A DNA stretch of 64,000 nt, taken from Planctomycetales bacterium (lineage in GTDB: Bacteria > Planctomycetota > Phycisphaerae > SM23-33). The DNA lies in assembly GCA_030612725.1 (NCBI GenBank), contig JAUWNJ010000015.1, forward strand, positions 1 through 64,000, given 5' to 3'. The position numbers and the translations under genes were made by a program. Shown in pieces: positions 24,832 through 33,610 of this stretch (its first letter is position 1; each line of letters starts with the position of its first letter). Under the pieces are notes generated by a model. That model made no database searches. It saw nothing but the letters and a program-made list of their open reading frames with translations, and was not told where the DNA came from.

Positions 24832-25404
24832 ATGAAGGCTGCGCATACATCGTCTAAACACACCCAAATCGTCTGGCGGGCGTCTGCCGCAATGGCTGCG
24901 ATTATACTCGTGCTGATGATGGCGGGGAACGACTCGTCCGCCTCGGACACCACCACAACTTCCGCACCGACCACTACCTCGGCTCCGTCCACCACAACTT
25001 CCGCACCAGCAAGTACTTATGAGCCACCCAAGCCCGCTAATACGGAACTGACGGAAGTTCCGCCTTATGACCCTCGTAGCCTGATGTGGCAAATGCTGGC
25101 TGCGCTTGTGGTGGTACTGATCCTCGGTACGCTGGCTTACGTCGTCGTCAAAAAGGTGCTGCCGAAAATAGGTCAGACCACCGGGAAACGCATCTCCCTC
25201 CTGGAAACCGTCTATCTCCAGCCAAAGCAGGCATTGCACCTGATACAGGTCGGTTCCCGAAAACTCCTCATCGCCAGTTCACCCGAAGGACCGGTCAAAC
25301 TTGACGACGTAACCGACGCAATAGGCCCCGATTACGCCGAAACCGCCCAGCAAATCGAAGACGCGGAAAAGGCGAGCGAAAACAAACAAGACGCCGCAAA
25401 ATGA
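24832..25404 (+). CDS. fliO: flagellar biosynthesis protein FliO
   Basis: 190 residues from ATG at 24832. A signal peptide or first membrane helix lies at about 16-32 (ASAAMAAIILVLMMAG). A Ser/Thr/Pro linker with repeated TTTSAP units follows. The second helix is at about 85-107 (MWQMLAALVVVLILGTLAYVVV), then the FliO domain (ISLLETVYLQPKQALHLIQVGSRKLLIASSPEGPVKLDDV), which is diagnostic. FliO helps FliP5 assemble into the export gate. It overlaps fliP by 4 nt. The start is uncertain because of the promoter position. Confidence 0.88.
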   Translation: MKAAHTSSKHTQIVWRASAAMAAIILVLMMAGNDSSASDTTTTSAPTTTSAPSTTTSAPASTYEPPKPANTELTEVPPYDPRSLMWQMLAALVVVLILGTLAYVVVKKVLPKIGQTTGKRISLLETVYLQPKQALHLIQVGSRKLLIASSPEGPVKLDDVTDAIGPDYAETAQQIEDAEKASENKQDAAK

Positions 25405-26234
25405 GCACTTTATCACAAAAAGCAGTGTTGGTTCTTTTGCTGGTAATGTCAGCCGGCAGCAGCGAGGTTTTCGCGCAGGCGGCGGACGCCCCACCACCCA
25501 AGCCGGAGAAATCGTCCCTTCCGACGCCGCAGGAAGTGCTGGATCTCGTCGATAAGGCCACCTCTCCCGAAAAAGCGGATGAGGCGGGTGAACCCGGCAA
25601 ACCCGGCGACTGGTCCGCCCCGGTAAAACTGGCGGTCGTATTCGCTATCCTGGCCATTCTTCCGAGCCTGCTGGTGATGATGACGTCGTTCACGCGAATC
25701 ATCATCGTTCTTTCGTTCCTTCGCAGGGCGCTGACCACGCAGAACATCCCCCCGACAATCGCCATAATCGGTCTGGCGTTGTTCCTGACGCTCTTTACGA
25801 TGGCGCCGACGTTCACGCAGATTAACGCCCAGGCAGTCCAGCCTTACATGAACGACCAGATGAAGTTCCCCGATATGTGCGCTAAAGCGAACAATCTGAT
25901 GAAGGTTTTCATGTACCGCCAGACCCGCTCCGACGATCTTGAGTTGTTCCTGGAAATGGCCGGCACCGAACAACCTGAATCGGTGGAAGACATTCCGTCG
26001 CACATAATGATCCCCTCGTTTGCAATCAGCGAATTTCGCAAAGCATTCGAGATGGGTTGTTTGATTTTCATTCCGTTTCTTCTGATTGACCTTGTAACGT
26101 CGGGCATCCTGTTGAGCGCGGGTATGATGATGCTCCCGCCGGCGATGATCTCGCTTCCTTTCAAGATAATCCTGTTCGTGTTGGTGGACGGATGGCGGCT
26201 GATCGCGAACACATTGATATCGAGTTTTCATTAA
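25401..26234 (+). CDS. fliP: flagellar export gate protein FliP
   Basis: 277 residues, ATGA overlap with fliO. Cleavable signal peptide (about 1-26, VLVLLLVMSAGSSEVFA), a Pro-rich linker, then the conserved core: LPSLLVMMTSFTRIIIVLSFLRRALTTQNIPPT, FAISEFRKAFEMGCLIFIPFLLIDLVTSGILLSAGMMMLPPAMISLPFKIILFVLVDGW. Both FliP signatures are present. FliP5-FliQ4-FliR1 forms the helical export pore within the MS ring. Typical size including the extended N-terminus. Confidence 0.96.
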   Translation: MSTLSQKAVLVLLLVMSAGSSEVFAQAADAPPPKPEKSSLPTPQEVLDLVDKATSPEKADEAGEPGKPGDWSAPVKLAVVFAILAILPSLLVMMTSFTRIIIVLSFLRRALTTQNIPPTIAIIGLALFLTLFTMAPTFTQINAQAVQPYMNDQMKFPDMCAKANNLMKVFMYRQTRSDDLELFLEMAGTEQPESVEDIPSHIMIPSFAISEFRKAFEMGCLIFIPFLLIDLVTSGILLSAGMMMLPPAMISLPFKIILFVLVDGWRLIANTLISSFH

Positions 26235-26244
26235 GGCGAATGAA

Positions 26245-26520
26245 ATGGACGCTGATCTGGTTCTGTTTATAGGTCGAAGGGCGATGGAAACAGCGATGCT
26301 GATGGCAGCGCCGGTGCTCGGAGTAGCGTTAGTCATCGGTGTTGTCGTCGCCATGATCCAGGCAGTTACTTCCATACGCGACATGACGATGGGGCTGGTG
26401 TTGAAGATCGCCTGCATCGGTATCACCCTGCTTATCTGTGGCGGCTGGATGATGCAGATCGCTGTCGGATTCACCTCGGAGATATTTAATCATATTCAGG
26501 CTGTTGGATTGGGGCAATAA
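26245..26520 (+). CDS. fliQ: flagellar export gate protein FliQ
   Basis: 91 residues; AAGGCGA about 6 bases upstream of ATG. Two membrane hairpin helices (MLMAAPVLGVALVIGVVVAMIQAVTSI and MTMGLVLKIACIGITLLICGGWMMQI), as in all FliQ/YscS proteins. It packs around FliP/FliR in the export gate. Context fliP-fliQ-fliR is the standard order. Confidence 0.95.
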   Translation: MDADLVLFIGRRAMETAMLMAAPVLGVALVIGVVVAMIQAVTSIRDMTMGLVLKIACIGITLLICGGWMMQIAVGFTSEIFNHIQAVGLGQ

Positions 26521-26522
26521 CG

Positions 26523-27275
26523 TTGGATGAATGGATTTCCATTCTGTTGCCGTTTGCGTTGCTCATGGCGAGAGTTGCGGGTTTCATGCTGGTTAGTCCG
26601 ATTTTCGGATGGCGGGCTGTGCCGATTATTATTCGAGCAAGTATAATTGTGGTGATTACGGTGTTTTTCGCCACGATCATGCCCCCGCCCGTCAACGCCG
26701 CCGGTGTGAACTGGCTATGGGCGGTCGTGCTTATCGCAATCGAAGCCACGATAGGATTGGCTTTGGGGCTGGCGGCGAGGCTTGTTTATTCATCCATTCA
26801 GCAAGGCGCGTTAATCGCCGCCCAGCAGATGGGCTTCGCCGATGCCGGAATTATCGACCCTGCATCAGGTGTCCAATCTCGCCCGCTTGCCACGTTGTTC
26901 GATATGCTGTTCGCGCTGCTTTTCCTGGCGGCAGGCGGACATCACATCCTGCTGATGGTGCTTGGGCGAAGTTTCGCCGCATTCCCGGCTGCGTCCGGGA
27001 TAGATATAACCGTACTGACCGAAGGCGTCGTAAGGGCCGGTTCTGCGATGCTTCTGTTCGCGTTGAGGTTCGGCGCGCCGATGCTGGGAGGGTTCCTGAT
27101 AATGGCGGTTATGCTGTGCATCCTGGCGAAAGTGCTTCCGGAAATGAATATCCTGCTGGCGAGTTTCCCGCTCCGCGTTGGGGCGGGGTTATTCCTGGCG
27201 GCTGCGATTATGCCTTCACTGAACGCCTTTACGATAGAACTGGCGAGGTGGATGAGTAAATACCTTATCGCGTAG
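26523..27275 (+). CDS. fliR: flagellar export gate protein FliR
   Basis: 250 residues, TTG start 2 bp after fliQ; nearby ATG codons are out of frame. Six membrane segments; signature parts include WISILLPFALLMARVAGFMLVSPIFG and QQMGFADAGIIDPASGVQSRPLATLFDMLFALLFLAAGGHHILL. FliR caps the FliP5FliQ4 spiral and contacts FlhB. It is followed by flhB after 18 bp. The start codon is unusual but decided by the frame and the first helix. Confidence 0.94.
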   Translation: MDEWISILLPFALLMARVAGFMLVSPIFGWRAVPIIIRASIIVVITVFFATIMPPPVNAAGVNWLWAVVLIAIEATIGLALGLAARLVYSSIQQGALIAAQQMGFADAGIIDPASGVQSRPLATLFDMLFALLFLAAGGHHILLMVLGRSFAAFPAASGIDITVLTEGVVRAGSAMLLFALRFGAPMLGGFLIMAVMLCILAKVLPEMNILLASFPLRVGAGLFLAAAIMPSLNAFTIELARWMSKYLIA

Positions 27276-27293
27276 GACAAGGAACCGACTGAA

Positions 27294-28367
27294 ATGCCCG
27301 ACAAGGGAGCATCAGAACGAACTGAAAAGGCGACACCTGATCGTCTGAAAAAGGCCAGGACTGAAGGGCAGATTCCCCAGAGTCAGGAAGTCCCGTCGGC
27401 CCTGATGGTCGGGTCGCTTCTTCTGCTGCTTGGATTGATGGCAGGTCGGCTTTATCAATGGTTCGTTACGCAGTTGTCCGGCGGGTTGTCGCTGCAAGTG
27501 TCAGGCTCGATAGACAACGAGGCGTTTGCGAAACTGCTGTACTCCAACGGTTCAGCCTGCCTTTCCATCCTGGCGCCGTTCCTGTTCGTGGCTGGGGGAG
27601 TGTCGATTATCGGAAGCATGGCGGCCGGCGGATGGGCGTTCTCGCCGAAAGCGATCCGACTGGACTTCTCACGGATCTCACCGATAAAAGGATTCAAAAA
27701 TCTCTTCGCCTTGAAATCGCTGGTGAAGTTGCTCGTTTCAATGGCCAAACTCACCGTACTCCTGATAATCGCGTGGAAGTACATCGGCGGGCGTATGGAT
27801 GACCTGCTCGGACTTCAGTGGGCGACACCGGACGCTACCTTACACGCCATTGCCGGTTTTGTTTTCGGCCTGGCCGGGAGAATTGTAGTGGCGCTTGTGG
27901 CTATTGCCTGCGCGGACCTGCTCTATCAACGATGGAACTACAAGCGCGAACTGCGAATGACCCGACAGGAAGTCAAGGAAGAACACAAGCAGCACGAGGT
28001 CTCACCGCAAATTAAGGGCAAAATCCGGGCGATGCAAATGGCGATGTCACGCAAGCGAATGCTCCAGGATGTCCCGACCGCCGACGTGATCATAACCAAC
28101 CCGACACACTACGCCGTCGCACTTCGTTACGATGCCGGCGATATGGCCGCTCCGCAAGTGGTGGCAAAAGGCGCTGACTTCATGTGCGCGAAAATCAAGG
28201 AAGTAGCCGCTGAACACAACGTCCCAATCGTCGAAAAACCAGAACTCGCCAGAACGCTCTACGCCACAGCAAAGGTCGGACAAGTCATACCGGAAGCACT
28301 GTTCGTCACCGTGGCCGAAGTGCTGGCGATGGTGTACAGGATGCGAAAGAAAAATCGACTCAGTTAA
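27294..28367 (+). CDS. flhB: flagellar export switch protein FlhB
   Basis: 357 residues, AAGGA about 12 bases before ATG. It opens ASERTEKATPDRLKKARTEGQIPQSQEV, the FlhB N-terminal signature. Four membrane helices lie between about 33 and 210, then the cytoplasmic domain with the autocleavage site N269-P270-T271-H272. FlhB controls the change from rod/hook to filament substrates together with FliK (not in this window). All expected catalytic residues are kept. Confidence 0.96.
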   Translation: MPDKGASERTEKATPDRLKKARTEGQIPQSQEVPSALMVGSLLLLLGLMAGRLYQWFVTQLSGGLSLQVSGSIDNEAFAKLLYSNGSACLSILAPFLFVAGGVSIIGSMAAGGWAFSPKAIRLDFSRISPIKGFKNLFALKSLVKLLVSMAKLTVLLIIAWKYIGGRMDDLLGLQWATPDATLHAIAGFVFGLAGRIVVALVAIACADLLYQRWNYKRELRMTRQEVKEEHKQHEVSPQIKGKIRAMQMAMSRKRMLQDVPTADVIITNPTHYAVALRYDAGDMAAPQVVAKGADFMCAKIKEVAAEHNVPIVEKPELARTLYATAKVGQVIPEALFVTVAEVLAMVYRMRKKNRLS

Positions 28368-28380
28368 GAAACCATAACAG

Positions 28381-28555
28381 AATTTACCACAGAGAACACA
28401 AAGGTATCAGAGGTATTAGAAGAAGCAGAAGAAACAGAATTTACCGCAGAGATCGCAAAGAACGCGGAGATGTTTATTATAAAAAGAAATAAAAATAACA
28501 ATGATATCTGTTTTTTTCTCTGCGGTCTCCGCGTTCTCTGCGGTGAATTTCTCTT
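28381..28555. repeat. word-repeat palindrome between flhB and flhA
   Basis: The left arm (about 28437-28471, AATTTACCGCAGAGATCGCA...) and right arm (about 28518-28553, the complement of AAATTCACCGCAGAGAACGC...) can pair over about 35 bp with several mismatches. The arms are built from CGCAGAGA/ACGCGGAG words of 7-9 nt; a looser purine-rich run precedes at 28381-28436. No coding potential. It separates two genes that are otherwise expected to be co-transcribed. Confidence 0.7.
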
Positions 28556-28576
28556 TTTTATGTGCGATAAGAAATA

Positions 28577-30697
28577 ATGGCTGATGAAAGTAAAAATACC
28601 GAATCTTCACCGTTGTCCCTGGCGCCCAGCCCTCTGAACAGGCTGATGGCGCACAGCGACGTCATCTTTGCAATCGGCGTGGCTGTGGTGCTGGCAACGT
28701 TGCTGATTCCCATGCCGACGTTCATTCTGGACATGCTGCTGTCATGCAGTATCGCCGTGGCGCTGGCGACGCTCGTGGTAGTACTATCAGCCAGGGAATC
28801 CATCGAACTTTCGACGTTTCCTTCGCTGCTACTGTTCGTAACGCTGTTTCGCCTGTCGCTGAACGTAGCCTCGACGCGATTGATCCTTCTCCAGGGCGAT
28901 GCCGGCGCGATTATCAGAACCTTCGGCGACCTCGTAGTCGGAGGAAGCCTGGTTATCGGGCTGGTAATCTTCCTGATACTGGTGGTAATCCAGTTCGTCG
29001 TAATCACCAAAGGTTCCGAGCGAATCAGCGAAGTGGCTGCAAGATTCAACCTCGACGCCATGCCCGGTAAGCAAATGGCAATCGACGCAGACCTCAACGC
29101 CGGGCTTATCGGAGAAGAAGACGCCCGCCAAAGACGGGAAAAAATCGTCCGGGAAAGCGAATTCTACGGAGCAATGGACGGTGCGAGCAAGTTCGTCCGA
29201 GGAGACGCCATCGCCGGGCTGATTATCACAGCCGTCAACCTCATCGGCGGATTCGCCGTCGGGCTTAGCGGTGGTTTAACCGCCGCCGAAGCAATGAAAA
29301 CCTATGGTATTCTCGCTATCGGCGATGGTTTGATTTCGCAGATACCGGCAGTGATTATCTCCACGGCAGCCGGTTTCCTTATCAGTAAAACCTCCACAAA
29401 AAGCAGCATCAGCCAGGACCTTATCCACCAGATGATGGCAAGGTCCAAGCCGTTCGGTATCGCATCGTTCCTGCTGGGGGCAATGATCTTTGTGCCGGGC
29501 TTCCCGAAAATACCGTTCATTGTGCTGTCGATTGGGTCGGCTTTGGTGTGCAGAACGCTGAGCCGGCGTGAACGGGAAACAAAAGAGGAAAAGCCGAAAA
29601 TATCGGATCAGCCAATCGAAGCGCCGGTGGAAGAACTTCTGGACGTTGACAGGCTTTCCATCCAGGTCGGCGCAAGACTGATTAAGACAGTCGATCCGCG
29701 TCGCCAGAACAGTCTGTCCCACCGTATCTCGCCGCTGCGACGGAAATTCGCCCAGGAATACGGTATTGTTCTTCCGCTCATCAGGCTGAGGGATAACGTG
29801 TCGCTTGAGCCGAACACTTACGAAATCCGCCTGCACAACCACACAATCAGCGCAGGCCGGCTTGAACCGGAGAAATTCCTGGCGATGGACCCCGGAACCG
29901 TTCAGAAGGAAATCGCCGGACAGGTTACACAGGAACCGGTGTTCAATCTTCCCGCACTCTGGATCGAGCCTGACCAGAAACAACAGGCTGAGATAAGCGG
30001 TTATACCGTCGTCGATCCTGAATCGGTACTGGTAACGCACTTATCCGAATCGCTCAAGCGTCATGCGTATGAATTGCTAAGCCGCGACGATGTCCAGAAA
30101 CTCGTGGACCGTTTGCAGGACAAACAGCCGACGCTTGTCAACGAAGTCGTCGGCGAACGAGTATCCATAGGCATGCTCCAGCGAGTGCTCCAGAACCTCC
30201 TGCGAAACGGTATCGCCATCCGCGACCTGACGCAGATTCTGGAAGTTCTCGGAGATAATTCAGCCAGGACCAAAGACATCGGAACACTGACCGAACTGAC
30301 GCGAAAGGTGCTGACCAGGACGATAACCGAACAGTACTGCGACGCCGAAGGCAAAATCCAGGCAATCGTCATGGAACCCTCGCTGGAATACGAACTTCGC
30401 AACACCATAAGCACCGATCAAGGCTCCGAAACATTCGCAGTAGCGCCGGAACGGGCAATGGAACTGGGACGAAAAATCGCAGAGGCGTGGAGAACCGCAA
30501 TGGAAGCGGGGAACGACAAGGCCGTTATGCTATGCGATTCCAGGCTCAGACCGCACATAGGCGATATGCTCGCGCGACAACTGCCGCAACTTCCGATCCT
30601 CGCCTATGACGAAATAACAATCGGTACGAAAGTGGATTCCGTTGCCACTGTTTCCATCCCAGCCCTGCGGGCAGAGGAGGTCGCCACAGCGGGATGA
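28577..30697 (+). CDS. flhA: flagellar export gate protein FlhA
   Basis: 706 residues. Eight membrane segments in residues 25-330 with the FHIPEP-family signatures (FPSLLLFVTLFRLSLNVASTRLILLQGDAG; SERISEVAARFNLDAMPGKQMAIDADLNAG; ASKFVRGDAIAGLIITAVNLIGG). The large cytoplasmic domain begins at about residue 350. FlhA forms the nonameric ring that receives chaperone-substrate complexes such as FliS-flagellin and couples the proton gradient to export. Full length for the family. The ribosome binding site is weak. Confidence 0.96.
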   Translation: MADESKNTESSPLSLAPSPLNRLMAHSDVIFAIGVAVVLATLLIPMPTFILDMLLSCSIAVALATLVVVLSARESIELSTFPSLLLFVTLFRLSLNVASTRLILLQGDAGAIIRTFGDLVVGGSLVIGLVIFLILVVIQFVVITKGSERISEVAARFNLDAMPGKQMAIDADLNAGLIGEEDARQRREKIVRESEFYGAMDGASKFVRGDAIAGLIITAVNLIGGFAVGLSGGLTAAEAMKTYGILAIGDGLISQIPAVIISTAAGFLISKTSTKSSISQDLIHQMMARSKPFGIASFLLGAMIFVPGFPKIPFIVLSIGSALVCRTLSRRERETKEEKPKISDQPIEAPVEELLDVDRLSIQVGARLIKTVDPRRQNSLSHRISPLRRKFAQEYGIVLPLIRLRDNVSLEPNTYEIRLHNHTISAGRLEPEKFLAMDPGTVQKEIAGQVTQEPVFNLPALWIEPDQKQQAEISGYTVVDPESVLVTHLSESLKRHAYELLSRDDVQKLVDRLQDKQPTLVNEVVGERVSIGMLQRVLQNLLRNGIAIRDLTQILEVLGDNSARTKDIGTLTELTRKVLTRTITEQYCDAEGKIQAIVMEPSLEYELRNTISTDQGSETFAVAPERAMELGRKIAEAWRTAMEAGNDKAVMLCDSRLRPHIGDMLARQLPQLPILAYDEITIGTKVDSVATVSIPALRAEEVATAG

Positions 30698-30742
30698 TAA
30701 TTTCAGGCCGAAGCACAGGTCTTTTATGGACGAAATAATAAT

Positions 30743-30967
30743 ATGCGACAGATTACGATAACATTATCCGCGATAGTCTTTTTCGCCCTGGCATTCGTGG
30801 GATGGTGCAGCGATGTGCCCGTCTTCGTTTGCGGAACCAGAGCGATAGCCGGTGCGGGAATAATGTACATCGTAATCAGCCTGGCTGGAACCGCCGTTAT
30901 TCGCATCATTGCCGATGCAGCCGTTAAGTCCGCTACCGACAACACCAGCGCCGGGAAAAAGCAATAG
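30743..30967 (+). CDS. small membrane protein between flhA and fliA
   Basis: 74 residues; the stop overlaps the fliA GTG start by one base (TAGTG). Two hydrophobic segments, about 6-21 and 34-56 (GIMYIVISLAGTAVIRIIADAAV), joined by a short loop with CSDVPVFVCG. The C-terminus is hydrophilic and ends in GKKQ. The place is often taken by flhF/flhG in other bacteria; this product is unrelated to those. Tight coupling to fliA supports a real gene; function unknown. Confidence 0.6.
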   Translation: MRQITITLSAIVFFALAFVGWCSDVPVFVCGTRAIAGAGIMYIVISLAGTAVIRIIADAAVKSATDNTSAGKKQ

Positions 30968-31740
30968 TGAGCACTCAAACCGACAAGACAGCGCCTGGTC
31001 TGATCGACACAAAGGTGCTCCGCGCGCAGATTACACAGGCATACGCCAAACAATCGCGGGAGGCCGCCGAGGAGCAGTGGATTCTCGAAAACCTTCCAAT
31101 GGTCAAACATATCGCGCAAAAAATCGCCTCGTACTTATCAAACCGGGACGACATGGAAGACCTGATCTCTGCCGGTACGGTCGGTCTGGTGCAGGCGGCA
31201 CGCGCATACGACACCGACAGCGACGCAGAATTCAGAACCTACGCCTACATCCGCGTGCGCGGAGCCATTATCGACGAAATGAGGCACAAGTCTTTCGTAC
31301 CCTCGGCTGTGCATAAGCAAATTCGCCAGATTCGCCAGGTGTACGAGAATTTGATCGCGGCAACGGGCACTCCGCCTGACGACGCCGAACTTGCAAATGA
31401 GGTCGGACTGTCGCTCGAACAATTGTATCGCACGCTCCAGACGGCACGAAAGCAGCAGTTCCTCTCCATCAACGGACTGTCGGAAGACTCACCTGCGAAC
31501 GGGCCGATGATTATCGACAAACTGCCTTCGCCGGATGCGCAAGTCGAGCAAAAGGAAACAACAGAACTCCTGGCTGGGGCAATCAGGAAACTACCAAAAA
31601 GAGACCGGACAATACTGCTGTTGTACTACGAGCGCGACCTGACCATGAAAGAGATCGCGCAGGTGCTGGACATTACCGAATCGCGCGTCAGCCAACTGCA
31701 CGCCGGCGCGCTGTTCAAACTGTCGGTAAAACTGGGATAG
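30967..31740 (+). CDS. fliA: flagellar sigma factor 28
   Basis: 257 residues, GTG start. Region 2 spans about 35-115 (WILENLPMVKHIAQKIASYLSNRDDMEDLISAGTVGLVQAARAYD...FRTYAYIRVRGAIIDEMRH), region 3 about 120-195, and region 4 about 205-255 with the HTH (LTMKEIAQVLDITESRVSQLHAGALFKL). This matches the FliA/WhiG group. It directs late flagellar genes and is held back by FlgM until the hook is finished. Three matching promoters are seen at 4583, 33582 and 34075. Confidence 0.94.
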   Translation: MSTQTDKTAPGLIDTKVLRAQITQAYAKQSREAAEEQWILENLPMVKHIAQKIASYLSNRDDMEDLISAGTVGLVQAARAYDTDSDAEFRTYAYIRVRGAIIDEMRHKSFVPSAVHKQIRQIRQVYENLIAATGTPPDDAELANEVGLSLEQLYRTLQTARKQQFLSINGLSEDSPANGPMIIDKLPSPDAQVEQKETTELLAGAIRKLPKRDRTILLLYYERDLTMKEIAQVLDITESRVSQLHAGALFKLSVKLG

Positions 31741-31746
31741 GCAGCC

Positions 31747-31959
31747 ATGGTCGATAACGCAGACTACAGAGTGAACGCGACGGACGGGGCAGTCAGGCCC
31801 ACACCGCTGACGGATAAGAAAAACCGGGAAAAGAAAGGACCATCCAGGAAAAAGAAACGCGCTACACCCAAAGCAAACGCAGATCGGAATACCGACCCTG
31901 CCTCTGAAAATACCGAAACAAAAACCGACTCGGATCATCTGGTGGATTATTACGCTTGA
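31747..31959 (+). CDS. small basic hypothetical protein
   Basis: 70 residues starting 6 bp after fliA. Highly charged and probably disordered: a Lys/Arg-rich middle (KKNREKKGPSRKKKRATPK) and an acidic end (ENTETKTDSDHLVDYYA). No membrane segment, no recognised domain. Overlap-free close spacing within the operon is the main support. Confidence 0.45.
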   Translation: MVDNADYRVNATDGAVRPTPLTDKKNREKKGPSRKKKRATPKANADRNTDPASENTETKTDSDHLVDYYA

Positions 31960-31972
31960 AAGGACTTTGTTA

Positions 31973-32185
31973 ATGCATTTGGAAACATCGGGATTACTGA
32001 AACGTGAGCAGGTAAAAATGACCGGTCATTGCCGGCTTGGAAGCGCCGCTGCGGGCGTTATGCCGTCCGTCAGACCAAGGGCAAAAATCGTCGAACAGGA
32101 CGAGAAAAACACCATCATCGAAGTCGTATGTCATTGTGGCGAAAAGATTTACCTGCATTGCACCTACGCCAAAGCCGCTGAATAA
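31973..32185 (+). CDS. small Cys-containing protein, possible metal-binding knuckle
   Basis: 70 residues from ATG at 31973, with AAAGGAC about 9 bases upstream (a TTG two codons earlier is possible). The C-terminal half reads KIVEQDEKNTIIEVVCHCGEKIYLHC, with Cys-x-Cys and a later Cys-x-x-like spacing that could hold zinc. The first half has GHCRLGSAAAGVMPSVRPRAK. It lies within the late flagellar accessory group. I do not recognise a named family. Confidence 0.5.
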   Translation: MHLETSGLLKREQVKMTGHCRLGSAAAGVMPSVRPRAKIVEQDEKNTIIEVVCHCGEKIYLHCTYAKAAE

Positions 32186-32193
32186 TTTGACGG

Positions 32194-32247
32194 CAATCAG
32201 CAATCAGATTCTTCTTTCTGTCTGTTTTTGCTGATTGCTGATTGCTG
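32194..32247. repeat. short heptamer-word palindrome
   Basis: CAATCAGCAATCAG (32194-32207) and CTGATTGCTGATTGCTG (32231-32247) are two inverted runs of the same 7-nt word around a pyrimidine-rich loop. The same word family occurs between fliE and fliF (13321-13427). Confidence 0.7.
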
Positions 32248-32312
32248 AAAGCCAATGGCTGGTATTTAATAATTTATGAAACGACCTATAATTTCAGAAA
32301 GGAGTTTTTCCA

Positions 32313-32885
32313 ATGCGATGGATTAACGGAATTACAATTACAGGCATGTTTGCAATTCTCATGTTTAGCGGGTGCAACTGGGATACGTCCAATTCGACCG
32401 CACCTGAGGTTACGAACGACACCAAGGCGAATGGCGGGCAAACGTACCTCGACAAAACAGCCATTCGTGACAACGTCGGGAAAGAAACCAATAACGCGGT
32501 CGATGCCGCAATGGAGTGGGCAAAGAAATACACCGAAGCCTCCGCAAAATGCAACCAGTTGCTTCAGGAAAACCGACAGTTGAAGCAAAAGCAACAGACG
32601 CACCAGCAGCAGGTTACCAAACTGGAAATCGAACTTGGCAACGCCGAGAAGGAACTCGCCCAAGCCAACAGCATGTTGCTGGAAATGAAAACGGAACTGG
32701 AAAAATGGAAAACCAACGTCCTGGGTTTCCGAAACGAGATGCGCCAGTCTCAAAAGGCCCAACTGGACGCACTGGTCAGGATACTGACGCTAATCGGCGG
32801 AGAAGTCGCCGAAAAACCAGCGGCAGCAAAACCGACGACGAAAACCACCGACTCTAAAGAGGAGAAAACTGGTGGAGCGACTTAA
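32313..32885 (+). CDS. coiled-coil lipoprotein
   Basis: 190 residues; AAAGGAG about 11 bases upstream. The signal peptide ends in lipobox MFSGC (Cys 21). After a short linker a coiled coil spans about 75-145 (CNQLLQENRQLKQKQQTHQQQVTKLEIELGNAEKELAQANSMLLEMKTELEKWK), then a Lys/Thr-rich tail. It overlaps the next lipoprotein gene by 14 nt, so the two probably act together, perhaps at the outer membrane near the flagellar base (inference from context between fliA and flgM). Confidence 0.6.
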   Translation: MRWINGITITGMFAILMFSGCNWDTSNSTAPEVTNDTKANGGQTYLDKTAIRDNVGKETNNAVDAAMEWAKKYTEASAKCNQLLQENRQLKQKQQTHQQQVTKLEIELGNAEKELAQANSMLLEMKTELEKWKTNVLGFRNEMRQSQKAQLDALVRILTLIGGEVAEKPAAAKPTTKTTDSKEEKTGGAT

Positions 32886-33573
32886 TAAAATCTCGATCCT
32901 GACGATGTTGTCTTTGGTCTGGCTGTCCCTGCCGGGTTGTCAACAACCGTACAAAATCGGGCACTATATCAGCCAGCCGGAGGATTTCACCCCCATAAAT
33001 CGCGTGGTTTTCGTGCAGTTGGCCAATCAGGACAGTTGTTCCGGGATAGCCGAAGATTTGACCACTGCACTGTCCCACGCCATTCGAAATCACAGGCTCT
33101 TCCGCCTGGACGTAGTAGCCAGGGAAGACCCGAAGTGCAAGACCGTCTCGCTGGACGGGCGGGAGGGATTCACCATAAAGCAACTGCGGGATATGCGGGA
33201 AACCTTCAAGTGCGACGCGATCCTGCTGGGAACATTAAGGGATTTCCGCCCGCATCCGCGTATGCAGATGGGGCTGGACTTACGACTGATGGACCTGAGA
33301 AGCGGCAAACTGGTCTGGGCGGTCGAACATGTCTGGGACACGACAGACAAGTCTGTTACCAAACGGATTAAACGCTTCTTCAACAGCCAGATGCGCGATG
33401 GATACGAACCGATGAACTGGCAACTTGCAATGATAAGCCCCAAGGCGTTCGAGAAATTCGTCGCGTTTGAGGTCGTCGAGACCCTCCCGGACAAATCGGA
33501 TACAAAGACAAAAAGCAAACCGTTCTGGCGGATAACTTTAGGAAAAAACAAAAAAAATCGAAAAACTTTTTAA
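32872..33573 (+). CDS. lipoprotein, periplasmic FlgT/TolB-N-like fold possible
   Basis: 233 residues, GTG start overlapping the previous gene. Lipobox LPGC (Cys 23). The central part looks like an alpha/beta domain of the kind in CsgG/FlgT-type or DUF799-type lipoproteins: NRVVFVQLANQDSCSGIAEDLTTALSHAIRNHRLFRLDVV, then KCDAILLGTLRDFRPHPRMQMGLDLRLMDLRSGKLVWAVEHVWD. Such proteins recruit assemblies in the outer membrane or ring. The family call is tentative. The basic C-terminus ends KNKKNRKTF. Confidence 0.6.
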   Translation: MERLNKISILTMLSLVWLSLPGCQQPYKIGHYISQPEDFTPINRVVFVQLANQDSCSGIAEDLTTALSHAIRNHRLFRLDVVAREDPKCKTVSLDGREGFTIKQLRDMRETFKCDAILLGTLRDFRPHPRMQMGLDLRLMDLRSGKLVWAVEHVWDTTDKSVTKRIKRFFNSQMRDGYEPMNWQLAMISPKAFEKFVAFEVVETLPDKSDTKTKSKPFWRITLGKNKKNRKTF

Positions 33574-33581
33574 AATACCCT

Positions 33582-33608
33582 TTAAGTCATCGAGACAACT
33601 AACGAGAA
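33582..33608 (+). promoter_or_regulatory. sigma-28 type promoter for flgM
   Basis: TTAA at 33582-33585 (in TTAAGTCA), 15 bases, then AACGAGAA at 33601-33608; the -10 differs by one base from the AACGATAA found before flagellin. The predicted start is near 33615, about 40 nt before the flgM ATG. Confidence 0.65.
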
Positions 33609-33610
33609 TA

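Noticed and set aside
25449-26474. 341-codon minus-strand frame across fliP and fliQ
   Set aside because: Antisense to two highly conserved export-gate genes.
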